In this document: positions 46,628 to 61,200 of the stretch, one piece after another
Layout: each line of letters begins with the position of its first letter
How positions within the stretch are numbered: the first letter of the stretch is position 1
Assembly (NCBI GenBank): GCA_907164885.2
Contig: OU015495.1
Location: 215,232,224 to 215,296,223, forward strand
Direction: 5' to 3'
From: Dolomedes plantarius
Taxonomy: Eukaryota; Arthropoda; Arachnida; Araneae; Dolomedidae
Length of the DNA: 64,000 nt
The notes under the pieces: model-generated
What the model saw: only the letters and a program-made list of their open reading frames with translations
Databases searched by the model: none
Told to the model about the DNA's origin: nothing
Position numbers and translations under genes: made by a program

Positions 46628-46662
46628 TATATAAATGTCGCGTCGTCTCTTACCTATCCAGC
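46628..46662 (+). promoter_or_regulatory. Candidate TATA promoter of the GMC oxidoreductase gene
   Basis: TATATAAA at 46628-46635 is followed about 30 bp later by TATCCAGCA, a fair start-site context (predicted start near 46660). It sits just before a splice-donor-bearing leader. The region is not a simple TA repeat, which makes a chance TATA less likely but does not exclude it. Confidence 0.45.
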
Positions 46663-46748
46663 ATAAGTCCATTGAGATAACATCTCTGAGGAGCTAAGGA
46701 TTTACGGAGCTTTCATTTGACAGGGGAGGACTGAAAGACATTTTTAAG
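46660..46748 (+). other. Predicted 5'UTR exon of the GMC gene
   Basis: A leader of about 89 bp that has no ATG and ends in a consensus donor AAG|GTAAGA (GT at 46749-46750). Joined to the first coding exon, it would put AAG directly before ATG, a good Kozak context. There is no transcript evidence; this is inferred from signals only. Confidence 0.45.
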
Positions 46749-47110
46749 GTAAGAGGGAATACTATTTTTTGATTTATAAAATGAGGCGAGTCTTATGAAC
46801 GCAAAATAGGATAGTATAAAAGGATATAAGGATTCTTTTAAATTTAGACATACGGTCAAACTCGTTAAAAGTTCGAGTTTTCAGACAAGATTGTCTCTTA
46901 TTATAAATATAAAAATTTATATTGGTTCATCCGAAAAAATGAAGCAAAATTTCTTAAAAATTTATCGAAGGCTAAATCTAATATTGACAGAAGCAATTTA
47001 TTAATTAAAGGTAAATTTGAAAATATATAAGAGAAACACTCTCGACGCATATTAAAATTCGGCTTAGTGCGTGATGCATTTGTATATATGTAATCCATTA
47101 CGACTCTATT

Positions 47111-47385
47111 CATTAAAATATAATAAATTCTAGGAAAAAGGATTATTTATAGCTATCTTGCTATCTACAGGTCAGTACAGGGTAGGTGTGCAAAACTCTG
47201 TATTAAAGAAAAAAGAATATTTTAGTTTTTTAAGTGAAAAATTATTCATTAAAATACAGCGACTATATTACTCTCGGAAAAAGGAGAATTATTTATAGCA
47301 ATCTTGCTATCTAGAGGTCAGTAAAAAATAGGTGTTAGAAATGCTGTATTCAAATAAAGAAATTTTTCAGTTTATCAAGTGAAAA
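47111..47385. repeat. Diverged tandem duplication, 137-bp unit
   Basis: CATTAAAATA at 47111 and 47248 begins two copies that share TTATTTATAGC, ATCTTGCTATCTA and GGTCAGTA blocks in order. Confidence 0.75.
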
Positions 47386-47471
47386 ATGCAGTAATATCAG
47401 GCATTATTTGGAAGAGAAAAACTCAATGAATTTTAAAATTTCTGTAATTTATTTAATTGATAAATATTCTG

Positions 47472-47593
<122 letters not shown>

Positions 47594-48458
47594 CAAAATT
47601 AAACACCTATTTCTAGATATTAAGAAAGTATGGTAAAAAGTACGAAATAATTGTTTCCATGCCTTGCATTCTTTAGTTATACTTTGCCACAAAAGGATCG
47701 TTTAAAATTTTCTCATAATTTGCTTTGTTCTCTAAAGCTGTCTTATGCAGGTTATAAGTATGTATACAGTTTTAAACACTTTAGACGTATCTTCTTTTGC
47801 AAATAATAATTTAAAAGTACCTTTATTTTTTTCAATTAACAATAAAAGCTTAAATGTAAAAGATATCTCCAACAGATTAGTTTCATGATTTTTGAAGGAT
47901 TCCTTATAACATATATATATATTTAGTTTCTAAACTTCAAATATCTCCCTTCTCTAGATTGCAGTGAATGCTAAATTAAAATAGAGAACTTAAAGCCGTA
48001 TTTTTTCATCCATGTTGTGAAGGCTTATGGCATATATAAATCCATTTTAGTACGTAAGAAAAGTCCTTTTACTGATAGATTCCTTTATATGAATGATAAA
48101 TTAAAAATTTTACGATATTGATCGTCAAGAAAACCAAGAAAACTCGTTATGCCTGATTTAATTTAACAAATTAAATAGCTGCATAAGGCTTTGAATTTAC
48201 TTGAAAAGGGAAAATGCACCGCAAAGCAGACCTAACCCCAGAGTTATGAGCGCATAGAACTAAGTGAATCAGGGGCGTAGGTTGTGGGTCCTTCTGGTAT
48301 TATCATAAATGTCCCCAAAATGGACTTGTATCTCCCCTCCCCCTCCCCCCCCCAAAAAAAATTCTTATTTTTGATTTCTGAAGGGAGTTGTAGATACTAG
48401 AGTTAAGAGTTTTAGACTTATAATTTTCCGTATATAGGCTCGTGTGATTTCATTTCAA

Positions 48459-48488
48459 CAAAGTGGTTTCATCCCAGAAACCACTTTG
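48459..48488. repeat. 12-bp perfect inverted repeat
   Basis: Arms CAAAGTGGTTTC and GAAACCACTTTG around a six-base loop, in the predicted first intron. Confidence 0.8.
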
Positions 48489-49061
48489 CCATTACATCGT
48501 AGGCATATAAAGAGGCAGAATTAGAGCATCATTAATTGAATACATAATATGCATGTATTTCATATTATTAGGAACCTTTCTCACAAAGATATTAGACATT
48601 TACCATCTGATATATTTATTTATAACCACGTTTTATGTTATTTGGCATTCTTGGGGGATTTTAGGATGATAGGTATTCTCGAGTTGTGGTGTCATATTTT
48701 CTTGTTTTCAAGAGGGTCTTTGCATCTGTTCGTTAATACCCTTATATTTTTGCTCAAAACTGCTGCCCATGGCTATTATCATATTCATGAAAGTAAAATA
48801 TTATTTTATGGGAAAATTGTTTATAAGGCATCGATTTAAAAATTGTTGCACGGCTGTGTATGATGTCTACAAAATTAATTTTAAATATGCATGTTCCAGC
48901 AATTAATGGTTAGTATTATTTTAGAGGTATTTGCTGTTTTCTAATGCATTTCTTTTAAAAAATGACAGTTCATTTAAAAATGGGCAGTAGCATAGCAAAG
49001 TAAATATAGAATAGTCTAGAACAACATCTAATAAATTTCTTTACCAACTTTATTATTGCAG

Positions 49062-49203
49062 ATGCATTTGTCTGCAGAGAGAGCGTATCCCACGCCTCTG
49101 AGCAATTCGACACTGTTACCTCTACTTCTGTTATCTCTGACAAAGCAAAGACATAGCCCTGATGTATCCACTACGTTTCACAGAGAGTATGACTATATCA
49201 TAG
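49062..49203 (+). CDS. GMC gene coding exon 1
   Basis: Residues 1-47 plus one base. The exon starts at ATG directly after an acceptor (TTATTGCAG). It ends in REYDYII with donor G|GTAAGA, so the FAD-binding loop is split between exons. If an unseen upstream coding exon exists, this ATG would be internal; the hydrophobic stretch starting at residue 18 leaves room for that. Confidence 0.85.
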
Positions 49204-52200
49204 GTAAGATTAGAAAAAAAAACTGTCATTCATAATAAATTATTTGTAACCAGGGATTTATTATAAATCTACCGTTGTTATAAAGTATATCAATAGCTTA
49301 CTAGTATGACAAATTATATCGATGGCAATACTTAAACGCAAGCCAGAGACTTTAAAAAGACACCCGTGCTCGGAAATACAATGTTTGTGCTCTTTAGCTA
49401 CCGATAAATTCATCGATTCAATTCTCTAACAATACGAATATATGCTACATGAATGAAGGCAATCGCATACGTGATAGTACCTTCAAAGTTAAAAAAATAG
49501 CAGTTATATGTTTATCAAAAAATGCTATACTTATCTATTAATGCTATACTTATCTATAAACTGATTGAGGGCGCTATATTTAAGTTATACAACTAGCATG
49601 TTATTACATATATGTATATTGATTAAAGCATGATTTATCACCATGTATATAAATACGTTTCTCTTTTCGCCTAATCAATGGAATACACATTTTTGACAAT
49701 CGACACATGCTAAATACTTTGTAGACAGAATGGATTCAACTTTTACTACTTAGCACGTTATTACACAGCGAAACGTATGGGAAGCGCATAACAGAAACAC
49801 ACAGTTTCTTAACAACCCCAGTAAAAAAATAAACATTAGAAAAGTTTTTAATTTTTTTTTTCATGATGGATATGCATGGAGAAGATGTGTATTCCTGTCT
49901 TTTAGCTAGTGTTTATATTTTTAACTGGAAAAATTTAACACACGAAACTTGTTTGACTGAAAAAGTTAGTTTGTTGTTAAAACTACGAAACTTTATTTGT
50001 AGTTTTAAATTATTAAGTAGAGGGTATCGGTTCTTTACAGTTTAGTTTTGATCCATAGACATAATATAGACGGAAAAAAATATTTTCCCTCTTACAGAAA
50101 CAGTTACGTAAATAAACGATAGCTTAATTTCATCTACAAGAGAACCTAAAGGGATTCAAAAACTGTCACTAGTAAGCAGAATAAAGGAGGGAATATGCTA
50201 TATGAGGCTTGTAACATGTGCAATTTAACAAGATTAGTAATGCAGAGTAAACTTGTGCATTACTAAACTGCACTCGTCGAAATGTAAGGGGATGCTCACA
50301 TTACATCCGCCACAGTCAGAAAAAAAAGAACCAACCATAGAGCTTATCAGAAAGTTGCTGAGCTCTGTGACGGGTTAAAATTTTTTCATAGTCAGTAACG
50401 TTGATGGTAATGGATGTAATGTGAATAACTCTTTATATTTCGTTCCTCCCAAACTCATAACTGGATTTTCCAGATCTTTGCAGGGTTGATTTCATTACGA
50501 TTAAATTTCTTTTCTAGTTGGCGGTGGTACGGCAGGATCAGTCGTGGCCAGTAGACTGTCTGAACTTCCTTGTGTTAGCGTTCTTCTTCTAGAAGCTGGA
50601 CATGAACCCCCTCTACTGACTGAAGTACCCGCTTTAGGAAGGTATTTCCGATCGACGGATGTCGACTGGCAGTACCATACGGTTCCACAGAAGTACACCG
50701 GGAGAGCGCTCAAAAACAGGGTAACTTCTCTCAAATCTAAGAGTATCGATCTATACGAATTTAACATAGTCTACAACACATTGACTAATATCACAGAAGC
50801 TGCTGTAAATATTCACATTTGGTTATTCTAGGTACTCCACAAACGGTAACGGATAATATTAAATAGATAGTTTATATAACTGAGTTTTAGAATAATGCAG
50901 GCTATTTTTTAGCGCTTGCTGTCACACACTAAGCTCTTAATTAAAAATTTCCTCAATGTCTAGGATCAGAATTTCGCTGAAATGAAACTAGCTAACTAAT
51001 GAATGGTAAAATCAACAGCCATTTGTCTACATGCACGTGCATTATAAATCAATTGATTTAGAAATAAATATGAATAATATTTTGGTATGCATTGTGCCTG
51101 TAATGCCTTTATAAATGATTATACGTTTTAAACTTCCTCGATTATGTACCTAGGATATTCCAATTCTATTAGAAGTATTTAATTTCCGAGTAAAACCATA
51201 ACTCTAACCTCTAAACGTAATCCAAAATTAACAGTTTTGCACCGTATAACTGGCCTATGTAAATGAGACACTTGGCTTTTTTTCTCCCTTTATTCGTGGC
51301 ATGAGTGGGTAGCATCGATAAATTATTTAGAACACTCCTTCAGCTCCACATAAATGGGGGTTAAGGACATACTTCCACGTTGTTTTTTTTTTTTTTGCCA
51401 AAATTCTCCTATCATGTAAGTATGCAGTCCTAAATGTCTTTTGACTTGTTTTCATCACCTATGGATTTATTTTTCCTTGACTGACTACAGTCAGTTGTAA
51501 GAGGTACTTATGGATACGACTATTTTCAACTCCAAACACTGATTTTCTGACGTTAAGTTACTTTTTCGTTTCTCGAGGTGTTACTTAAATTTCTACTCAA
51601 GTTGCTTTCGTGTAGTGGTGCCCGTAAGGAAAACACTCGTATGCAATACTTTGTCTTAAACAACAAAGATGTAAGGTTCTGTGCTCATAAAATGAGAGGC
51701 ATAATGTTTGTACGGGAGTATGTATGCTGATCAGTTTCTGTCCCTAAGTTATTTGTTTTTAACGATCAGTTCATCTCTCTGTTTGAAAAGAAAAGACAAC
51801 GTTTAGCATGGAGGTATTGTAATCACTATTCGCCCATTAATTATTTTTTATTTTTAATGGCTTGACTAAAAAAGGTTAATAGGGAAGTATGATACTGCAG
51901 CCCCAGTTTAATTTTGATTGAAATCCTATATGTGAATTTTATAGTCAATTTTCGTCTAATTGCAATCTCGCGGTGAAATTAGAATGTTCAAAACATTCTT
52001 TAGATGTTTATCCACATTAGAGATTCTAAATCTACTTGGTTCAGAAGATTCTGAAGATGAAGATAGGTAGATAGAGAAGATAAATAGAGATAGATAGATA
52101 GATAATAGGTAGATAGATAGAGATAAAGATAGATAGATACTGAGAGATAGACTGAAAAATATTAAGACAACAGATTATAAGTTATTTATAACTACACTCT

Positions 52201-55200
52201 ACAAGGCTGTATATTGTTTCAGACATCTATTATATAAAGCAATCTTTGGAGATGTCGCCTCATTCCAAAAAGCTTTGAGCTATACGAGAATATTTTATCT
52301 CATCTTTTTGCTGCCTGCGAAAGCGATTTCTTCCGTATATGTTTGCTAAAAAGAAGTAATATGATCGCCTATCATATAGTTTTATAATTTTCTCAGACGT
52401 TCATCTCTTTCATGAATAATGCGATATATATTTTGCCATAATCAAACGAATCTTCAAATCCATTTCTTGATATCGTACTTTAATCACAAAACATTTTCCG
52501 CCACCCTAATGCCTTTTGTGCTTCTTTGATAGGCTGCATAGTCGAAAATAATATTAATGTATTTTATATCTAATTTGAAACGCTCTTTTTCTCTCATAAT
52601 AGACCAAACGAAGGAACCAAATATTACTTATGCAAGATTTATTTTTCCATGTTGTTTTGTTTACTATTTATTTAAAAAGGGACTTCCTGAATTCCAAATC
52701 CTCAAGTATTCAATGAATCAAACGGATTTCGACAGATAGCGATTCCATTTAATTTGACCAATAAACTTAATTTCAATTACATTTGCACTCCTAAATTTTG
52801 CTAAAATTAGTTCAAAATAAAGATAAATCATAAATGGAAATAAACATTTCACGCATATTCAGGCAACAATATAGTATCGGGGTAGTAGACTTTTAAAGGC
52901 ATTTTTGTTGTTAGATGAATAAAAAAGACAATGAATTTAAGCTATTTTGGGTTTCATTTATTTAAAACAAGGTTCTTTAAAAAATGAAGGAGATCTAATA
53001 CAAAAAGACAAGTTTATTCTATTCATTCGTTAGATTGCATCATTTTTCTTTTGACTTGTGTATTGCATTTGGATCTCGAAACCCATTTTTACCCATTTTC
53101 TTCCACAGCAAGTAGTATGGCCTAGTGGTAAAATGTTGGGAGGTTCCAGTTCTTTCAATTCCATGATGTATGTTCGTGGAAACAGAAGGAACTATGACGA
53201 GTGGGCCAAGCAGGGAGCCAAAGGATGGAGCTTCAAAGAAATATATCCCTATTTCCTGAAGCTCGAAAACAATAAAGATCGAGAATTTTTAGCAAACGGT
53301 ACGTATATGTCTTCATTTCAAGTATGGACTTATTTTAAATCCATACATCTCTTATCTATATCCCATTTGTCATGATCGGAATTGATAATTAAAATTTTCA
53401 TCTCCATGTGAATTGGCTCTCTGGTTTAGAGATTAAAGTTTCACATTTCTGTTCGAGGTTAATCGGTTATCAAGAAAGCTCTGGCGTATTAGTAAAAAAA
53501 AAAATACTCGAAAATCTACTTTTGTAACCCATTACTTTACGCTTTGCCTCCGAGATACTGTGTAAATTTCGGAAGAAAGAAAAAAAGCAAAAAACAATTC
53601 ATCTACCCCATTCTTGAGTACCCAGACTAATCAACTCTGAAAATACTGTTATAATTTATAAAGTTAAGAAAGCTAAGTTCTCAAATTGTTAATGCGTCAA
53701 GCCAGAAAATGTGTGGTAGTCATAATGAAGATTAGATTTTAAAATATAATATTTAGTTTTACAGAAACATAGCGTAGAGAATTTGGAATTATGGGAAAAC
53801 TTCTACAGTTATCTAATTCTCTCATTCTGGTATTCACTACAAAATCAGTTAGTTGTGAAAATTCGTATCTAACTACATGGTGATAGCATGGAAGGTTTTA
53901 TGATACCATCGGCATTTATATAAATGCATAAAAATATTTCTTTATTTCTAAAAAAATCTTTCTTATCTAATTAGAAATGAGTTTTAATAATTTTCCCTTC
54001 TTATTTAAAATATTTCAGTATAAAGGTACGCGCTGTTGAACTTTACAATGCTGAGTTTTCATATGTTTCAAATACTTTATAATAATCATTATAGTTACAA
54101 GATTTATGAGTACCAATTTGTCTGTAACTGGCCTTTAACCTAATCGCTTTAGAACACTTTTCGCAGGTATTCATGCGAAGTCAAAGCTCAAGACAATTAC
54201 AATTTCTCTGACTACAAAGGAAAATCAAAGAGGGAAATTTGAATTCCTGTTGAAGCCCAAGTAAACAAATTGAGATATTTTTGCATTTTAATTACTACCC
54301 TCTCTCCCTCTAAGATAATTTTGACAGCATCAAACTAAGCAGATAAATTTAAGATATCGTCAATGGTATGATAGACTTTAGAGAAAACAGTACTTCGTTA
54401 TTACTGTTATGTAGCAGTGAAACTACAAAACAACGCCTCACCTAAATAAAATTATTTTTTATTTAAAACCCTTAATTCGCTAATGAAGCTAATTTCAATA
54501 TTGAAGAGGGCTGAAGGACTCGTTTTCAGACAATTTAATGAAATATTTCAATTTATTCTGGGAAATTAATGATTCAACAATCTAAATTATTTCTCATTTT
54601 AAGAAGTAGCTATTTTTGCTCTCTCCAAAGATTTGATTTGTTCTCAATGTATTGATTTTTTGTTGGTTTGCCGTTTCCAAAATATCCCTATAACATTTTT
54701 CTTTGTCTTTCCTTGGCTTGTATCCATGTCACAGAGCAATGATTTTTTGAAAACGAAATTGTTTTTTCTCGAAACAATATTCCCTCTACAGTTGACAGAT
54801 GGTTGTGATGAAATTAGAAATGAACGTATATTTCACAATGGTTGTTTAAAATGATGAATATACATTTACAGAAAAATAATTAAAAGGACCTACAATTTGA
54901 TCATTTCTGAACACATTTATCTAAATTTGATGTATCCTTTTTCTGTTGATATCAAGGGCACCGGAATCATAGAATAGGACACTACTGTTCACTATTACTT
55001 CTGGTTTGAAAGACATCTTTGTAAGTCTTTCAATACAGCAATAATGTAAAAAATATGCAATATCCAGCGAAAATGCGCATTTTTTTGTTGAACTGAACCT
55101 TTTCTGAACCATATTTTACTACTATTGTTGTTTTTTTCAAAAGAAATATTTTTGATATAACAAAAGTTGTGTATCCTCTCATTTCGTTTTTAGCAACGTT

Positions 55201-58200
55201 AAAAAAGAGAATGAAAATTTTTTCCAGGCTATCATACTATTAACGGACCTATCGCTGTCCACAGTCCAAGGTATGACCCCGAATTGAGGGAAGCTGTATA
55301 CAGAGCTGCTACTGGTATGGGATACAAAGACGTGGACTCAAACGCAGAAATACAAACAGGTAATTGAACGGAAACGAATGAATTTTATAGTGTGTAATCA
55401 AAGTGTGCAACATAAATCAGGATTAAAGTTTCTTTTACAACTTGTTTATGCACATAATCAGCGAGAAACATTGTTTGATTTGAATGGGGGCACAGTATAG
55501 AAGGTGGCCACCTCCATGTCGACCGAGCGACCCCAGGAGCTACATACGAGGGAATCGTACCTTTTCCCTCCCTCTCTGACCTCATAGAATATAAATATAA
55601 TCCTCTTACTCATACGGATATAACGTGCCCATATTCTGCTTAGACAAAAAGGTATTGAATGACATTCGTTGGGATTCGAACCGAGCACCCCAGTTCCAAG
55701 CCCAACGCGCTATCACTAGGCCTTAAATTATGAAGCTTAAAGTATGAAATATATATATTGAAGCATAAAATATAAAGTAAGTTTAAAGTATAAATCGAAG
55801 CAAAAAGTATGAATTGTGAAATATAAATTGAAGTTTACATTTTAAAATATCAATCGAAGCATAAAGTAGAAAAGTATAAATTGAAGTTAAAAGTTTATTT
55901 GATATCCAGAAAACTGAATACCATAAATTTTCTTACAGAAAACAAAAAGATGATCTCGAAAAAGATATTTTTAATGAAAGGGTCATTCTTATTAAATTCA
56001 ATTCGAGACTTGCAGTTTTGTAGTAAACAGCAAACTTTGTTAAACGGTTCTTAACATTCCAGGATTTTTTGACCACCAGGCAACTTTGAGAGACAATCAA
56101 AGATGCAGTACCGCTAAAGCTTACTTAGTCCCTGCAGAAAACAGGACTAACATAGATATATTGCCTAATGCTATGGTGAAAAAGGTGAGTGACTTTCCTT
56201 ACTTTTATTGAATTGTTCCTTTAAAAGCACACGATTACTTTATTTCCTCTGGTCAAACATATCAAATTAAAAAGCTTCAAATACCAAAACCATAATTCCG
56301 CCTTTTTTTTTTTAACCTCGTGGTCGTAACTATGAGGATGTTTGTAAAAGGACTTTTAACTGAGGATTAAGTGCTGCGGAGAAGAGATTCTTCAGTCTAT
56401 ATCATTTCAAAGCTCATCGGTGAAATTTAGAGTAAGGAAACACAATTTGGAAAATATCAAGTGTGAAAACTCCTTTTCCAACGTCGGTCGTATGTCCCTT
56501 GCAGGTCTGATTGACTGATTTGCACTACAAAGGTCGGAGTCCGACTTGTTGCCACTACAGTTTAGACAAAGGGTGACATCAAGGGTGACATCTAGTGGAC
56601 TTGTAACCTCGTTCAACCCGACACGAGGTCTTTCAGTCGGTATTCGAATAGAGCTATTAAAGGATTTAAAATATTTTTTTTTAACTCATTATTTCACGTG
56701 AGAAATATTTTGCATGTCTAGTTCAATGTTGAAACTATTTAACCATATTCTATTCATCCTCTCGGAGAAAAAGTATCAGAATATTTTCAGCCAGTATAAA
56801 TAAAACAAAAGGAGTAGCTGATCGCTTGAAGGCTAAAATTTAGACAGAAATCTTGTTTCTCTTCTAATTAACATTTATATCAAAAAGATTGAGTATGTTT
56901 TCTATAGCATAAAATCTGTCAGTTTTCTATGTTAAATACAAAGAAAACATTTAAAACTCAATTTTGTTGAAACTCTGGGGGAAAATCCAAAAAATCTTGG
57001 AGCTATACTCCAAATGAATTTAAAGAAAATTTAAATGATTTGTTAAGGCAGTTAAGACCCCCGTTGGAGTTAATCATTCAACGTTACTACCAAAATAAAG
57101 AATGCACAACACTAGATATAAGTTATTGTTGGGATTCACTGTTTGAATGATGTTCTCGTAGACACTATTTATTTTTTTCATGCCTATGTACTCTTCATTA
57201 ATATTCAGAAACTAATAAAATTTGTGAAGAGTGTAACTCAAAATATGAAATTTCACTCTGATAATTCGTTTGCAAGATTACTGGTCTCGATGTTAGGAGG
57301 TCTAGGATCGGTCCCCGGTCCTAGCAACACTTCTTTGTCTTTCTCCGTCTACCAAGAGCTAAGTACACGTTAAGATTCAGACTTTATCCTGCTTCCGAGA
57401 CCGACAATTGAGGCGTTCCCGTTCAAAAGAGGGTAAGTGCCAAAATTTCCAAAAAGTATTTTTTCACTGATACAAGGTTTTTTTTCCAAGGCTAATGACG
57501 TAGAAAAGGGAGATAAGTGCCTAGCTAGTTTCGTTTAGTTCTGTGCTAGGCACTTACCTCCTTTTCCACGCCATCAGCCTTGGAAAAATACCTTGTATCA
57601 GTGAAAAAATACTTTTTGGAAATTTTGGCACTTACCCTCTTTTGAAGGGGAAACCCTCAAATTTTGTTTTGCAGACGACTTCCAACAGCTTTAAAAATAC
57701 GAGGGTTATAATGTTGTGAGAGGATTTATTGATGAATAATTTTGAGAAATGTGTTAAGTTGTTAAATAAATTCCTTTCTAGATTATTATCCAGAGACAGC
57801 ATGCTAGAGGCGTTCAGTTTGAATACAAGGGATACAACTACGAAGTAAGAGCCAGGAAGGAAGTCATTCTATCGGCAGGGACGGTAAATTCAGCACAGTT
57901 GCTGATGCTGTCTGGAGTGGGGCCCAAGGAAGACCTACAAAGATTGCATGTAAGGATTTCAATAACAGTAAATTGTCTGTTAAAATGAAGACACATTCTA
58001 AATTGTGTTAAGTAGTTGCGAAAGGGTTATTAAAAAATAATAGAAAAATATGTACAAAGTTTTCTTCTTACATGCTATTAATGAGACTTTAAGTAAGCAG
58101 AAGTACTGCATATAATATATAACGCATACTAACTATAACTTGTTTATAACGCAGTGCTCTTCCTTTATCAAAAGAAATTCTTAAATATATCTCCTAATAT

Positions 58201-61200
58201 AATCAAATGATAACTGAGATTACAAATGCTTCTTTGTAATATCTTATATTTACAGTCTCTTACTCGTTAAAACTTTCTTTAATTTCTATAAATGCGTTTT
58301 TCAATGTTATAAACTAGTAAAGAGCAAAGAAATGTAACTATAAACAGAAAAATTCAGCCTACACACTAGAAGGTCCAATATTAATATTAATATATATATA
58401 TATATTTCAGGTAGTCTCTTCTAACAAAACTACCGCGGGTTATTAACGTAGGATTGCTTATCGTTGCTTAACTTTTTTTTGACGCATTTTGGTACTTTTC
58501 TGTTTAACTGTTTACTGCTACTGGGATTGGCGCGATATCAAAATTGTAACTTGCGACGCAGAACATGGTCGTTATTGAGTAACGTAATCCTATGTTAAAA
58601 TACAATGCGGCGGAACAGCCAGGATTTAGAGCCAATCATGCAAACGGGTAACTTCGCCAACAGTTCATGCAAGTTACTAAATGGATTGTCTTTTTTTCAT
58701 TTTATAGATTCCATTAGTCGCTGATTTGCCCGTCGGAGAGAATCTTCAAGATCATGGAGGAACTACCATTCCGTTTGTGCTCAACCCGCGGTTGCCAAAG
58801 TTTGAAGAAAAAATCTCAAATCCTGCCAATATTCATCAATACATTCGAAACAGAACAGGTAATGCTGGCACGTGATTATTTACAGATCATTATTGAGCTT
58901 TGAGCATACATAAAAAATAAGTTGATCAGTGAGTTTTCTAGGCAAGAGTTCCATTTTCCCTAGGGTATAATAATTTATGATATAATCTAACTGAAAGTTA
59001 AAAAGAAATGACCGCGGTTTCATTTTCGGGAAGGAAACGACACTTTAGTGAAACCTTTGACAGTATTTAGAATCAAGAGAGCAGCTTGAAAAAGTCAGGT
59101 TTAGTTTCTTGAAAATGTATTTCTGAATTGAGTATAAAGACTTGAATTGGCTAGCATCTCGTGTCTTCCACCTCACGCAATGGTTAAATGCAATTCTATT
59201 TCCTTTTTCAATAAAGAATTCTAGATGATTTACCTCATGCCACCATAAAATGCTGTGTTACTTGAAAATAAATAAATATTCTTAAATAGCGTCATTTATT
59301 ACCTATTTCTGCATACACCTAGGAAATTGAGTAAAACAAATAATATGGAATAACAAAATAATGGCAACCATGATGTATTTTTGACCTTTATCACTAGAGT
59401 CTAGATTTCTAAAATTTAAATTGACGCGATATCTACTATACTTGTTAACCCTCTCAAAATTCTCATACAGTTTGCTTTGTGAATTGTAACGAAATCTGGT
59501 AACTAACTTTTACAACAGGTTCGTCAAAATCTATTTTGAATTTAATTCTAGTAATTTGTAACAATGCATACCTATGAATCCTTTTATTCCATTATTTTAT
59601 ATATAGGCGTCTTATTTTCTAAGATTGGATAATCCTCTATAATGTAAACAGGAAATAATTCTTATTTTAAAAACCACTTTTGGACGTGGAAGGAAAAGCC
59701 GTAAACACGATTAATTGCATATTGATGTTTGAAGACACAAGGCCTCGGGGTTTTCATTCAACCCGAACGACAACGCAAATAAATCAATGAAGGGAAGCGA
59801 TCATAAAGCTCTTCCTTGCTTTCTTTTAATAAAAGGAAAAGCGGAATCAAAGAGCATTAGGTCTATAAAAAAAATTTAACTGTATCTAGAAATTAGTATC
59901 TGGTAAACGAGAAAATTATCTCTTCGACTCTCTCTAATACGAGATTAAGACATACTTCAGAAACAAGCAAATCATTAAGCTCTCTGTTCAATGGACTATC
60001 TGATTTATCAGGCTTTCAAAGTCTGGTAAGAGAGGGTTAGAATTACTTTTATTTTCTTCATAACATAGTTTTTAAATCACTCGATTTATATAAATATAGT
60101 AACGGAGATATCGTGAACACGGTAACGGAAAAATTATTTTAGAAATGTTTTTGAACCGTACATTAGTGTCTGAGATAAAGGGAAAACAATTCTTACTTTC
60201 TGAGCGGAAAAGCTAATCTAGACAGGTTTAATTAGCTCTAGGGTAAAATGCTGCAGGAATATATTTATGTGGTTTGCACACATCGTTGACAGTTAATAGG
60301 TTAAAAATGAAGCTCAAAATAGGATTTTTATGTTGCGCTATATCTAAACACTATTCAAAATAAAACCCTAGAATATATTAATAGGATTAAATATCACTTA
60401 AAATATAGCTCACGAGGCAAATTAACAAGTTATAATTAACAAATAGTAAAGGAACATCTTTAAGTAAAAATTGATGCTCAATTTTCCTAATCAATTTTCT
60501 TTACTTCGACAAGAGCGCAAAACGCAAGATTTTACACTCTCCTTTGATGATAAAATTTTCAGCCACTCATTACGCTATGTTGACACACACTAAATAAACT
60601 ACGAAAGCCTCTAGTGTCCCCCCCCCCCCCCCTTCGCTGGAGGTGAGAGGCATACATACTTCGGAAAGCTATTCCATCCTGAATGTTCCTTTAAAATTCC
60701 CTGATGTGCTCATTTTGATATTTCCACGGTCATTTTCTCAATACCAAGTGAAAGATGGGACTGTATAGACAAAACAGATCCGAGGATTAGAAAGTCAACT
60801 TTTCTCCTTAGATCTCCTAATTTTCTGTCCTCTGCACCTTAAAGAGTTTCGGCTCTGACTTTTCACGAGCTAGGCGAAATAGAGAATGAGCGTACAGGCC
60901 GATCGAGACGATCCTATTTTACGTCGTAATTTCACATCTGGTATCATGTCAAATGATCGCGTAGTCCGAAAAATATGTCACTAGTTATGATATGATGTCT
61001 GATATGAAGTGTGATGGAATAACCACCAGGCGTTATTTCCAGCCACATACCAAATAAACACAGTTAAGAGTTCGTGTGAGGTTAAAGCAGTCCTCACTTT
61101 CGAATCAATCTTTTTAATGTAAGAAGTTACTAGATTTGATGGTAATACGAGGATTCGTCCTTCATTCAGTAATTCCTCCAGTCACCGGTTTCCAACTAAA

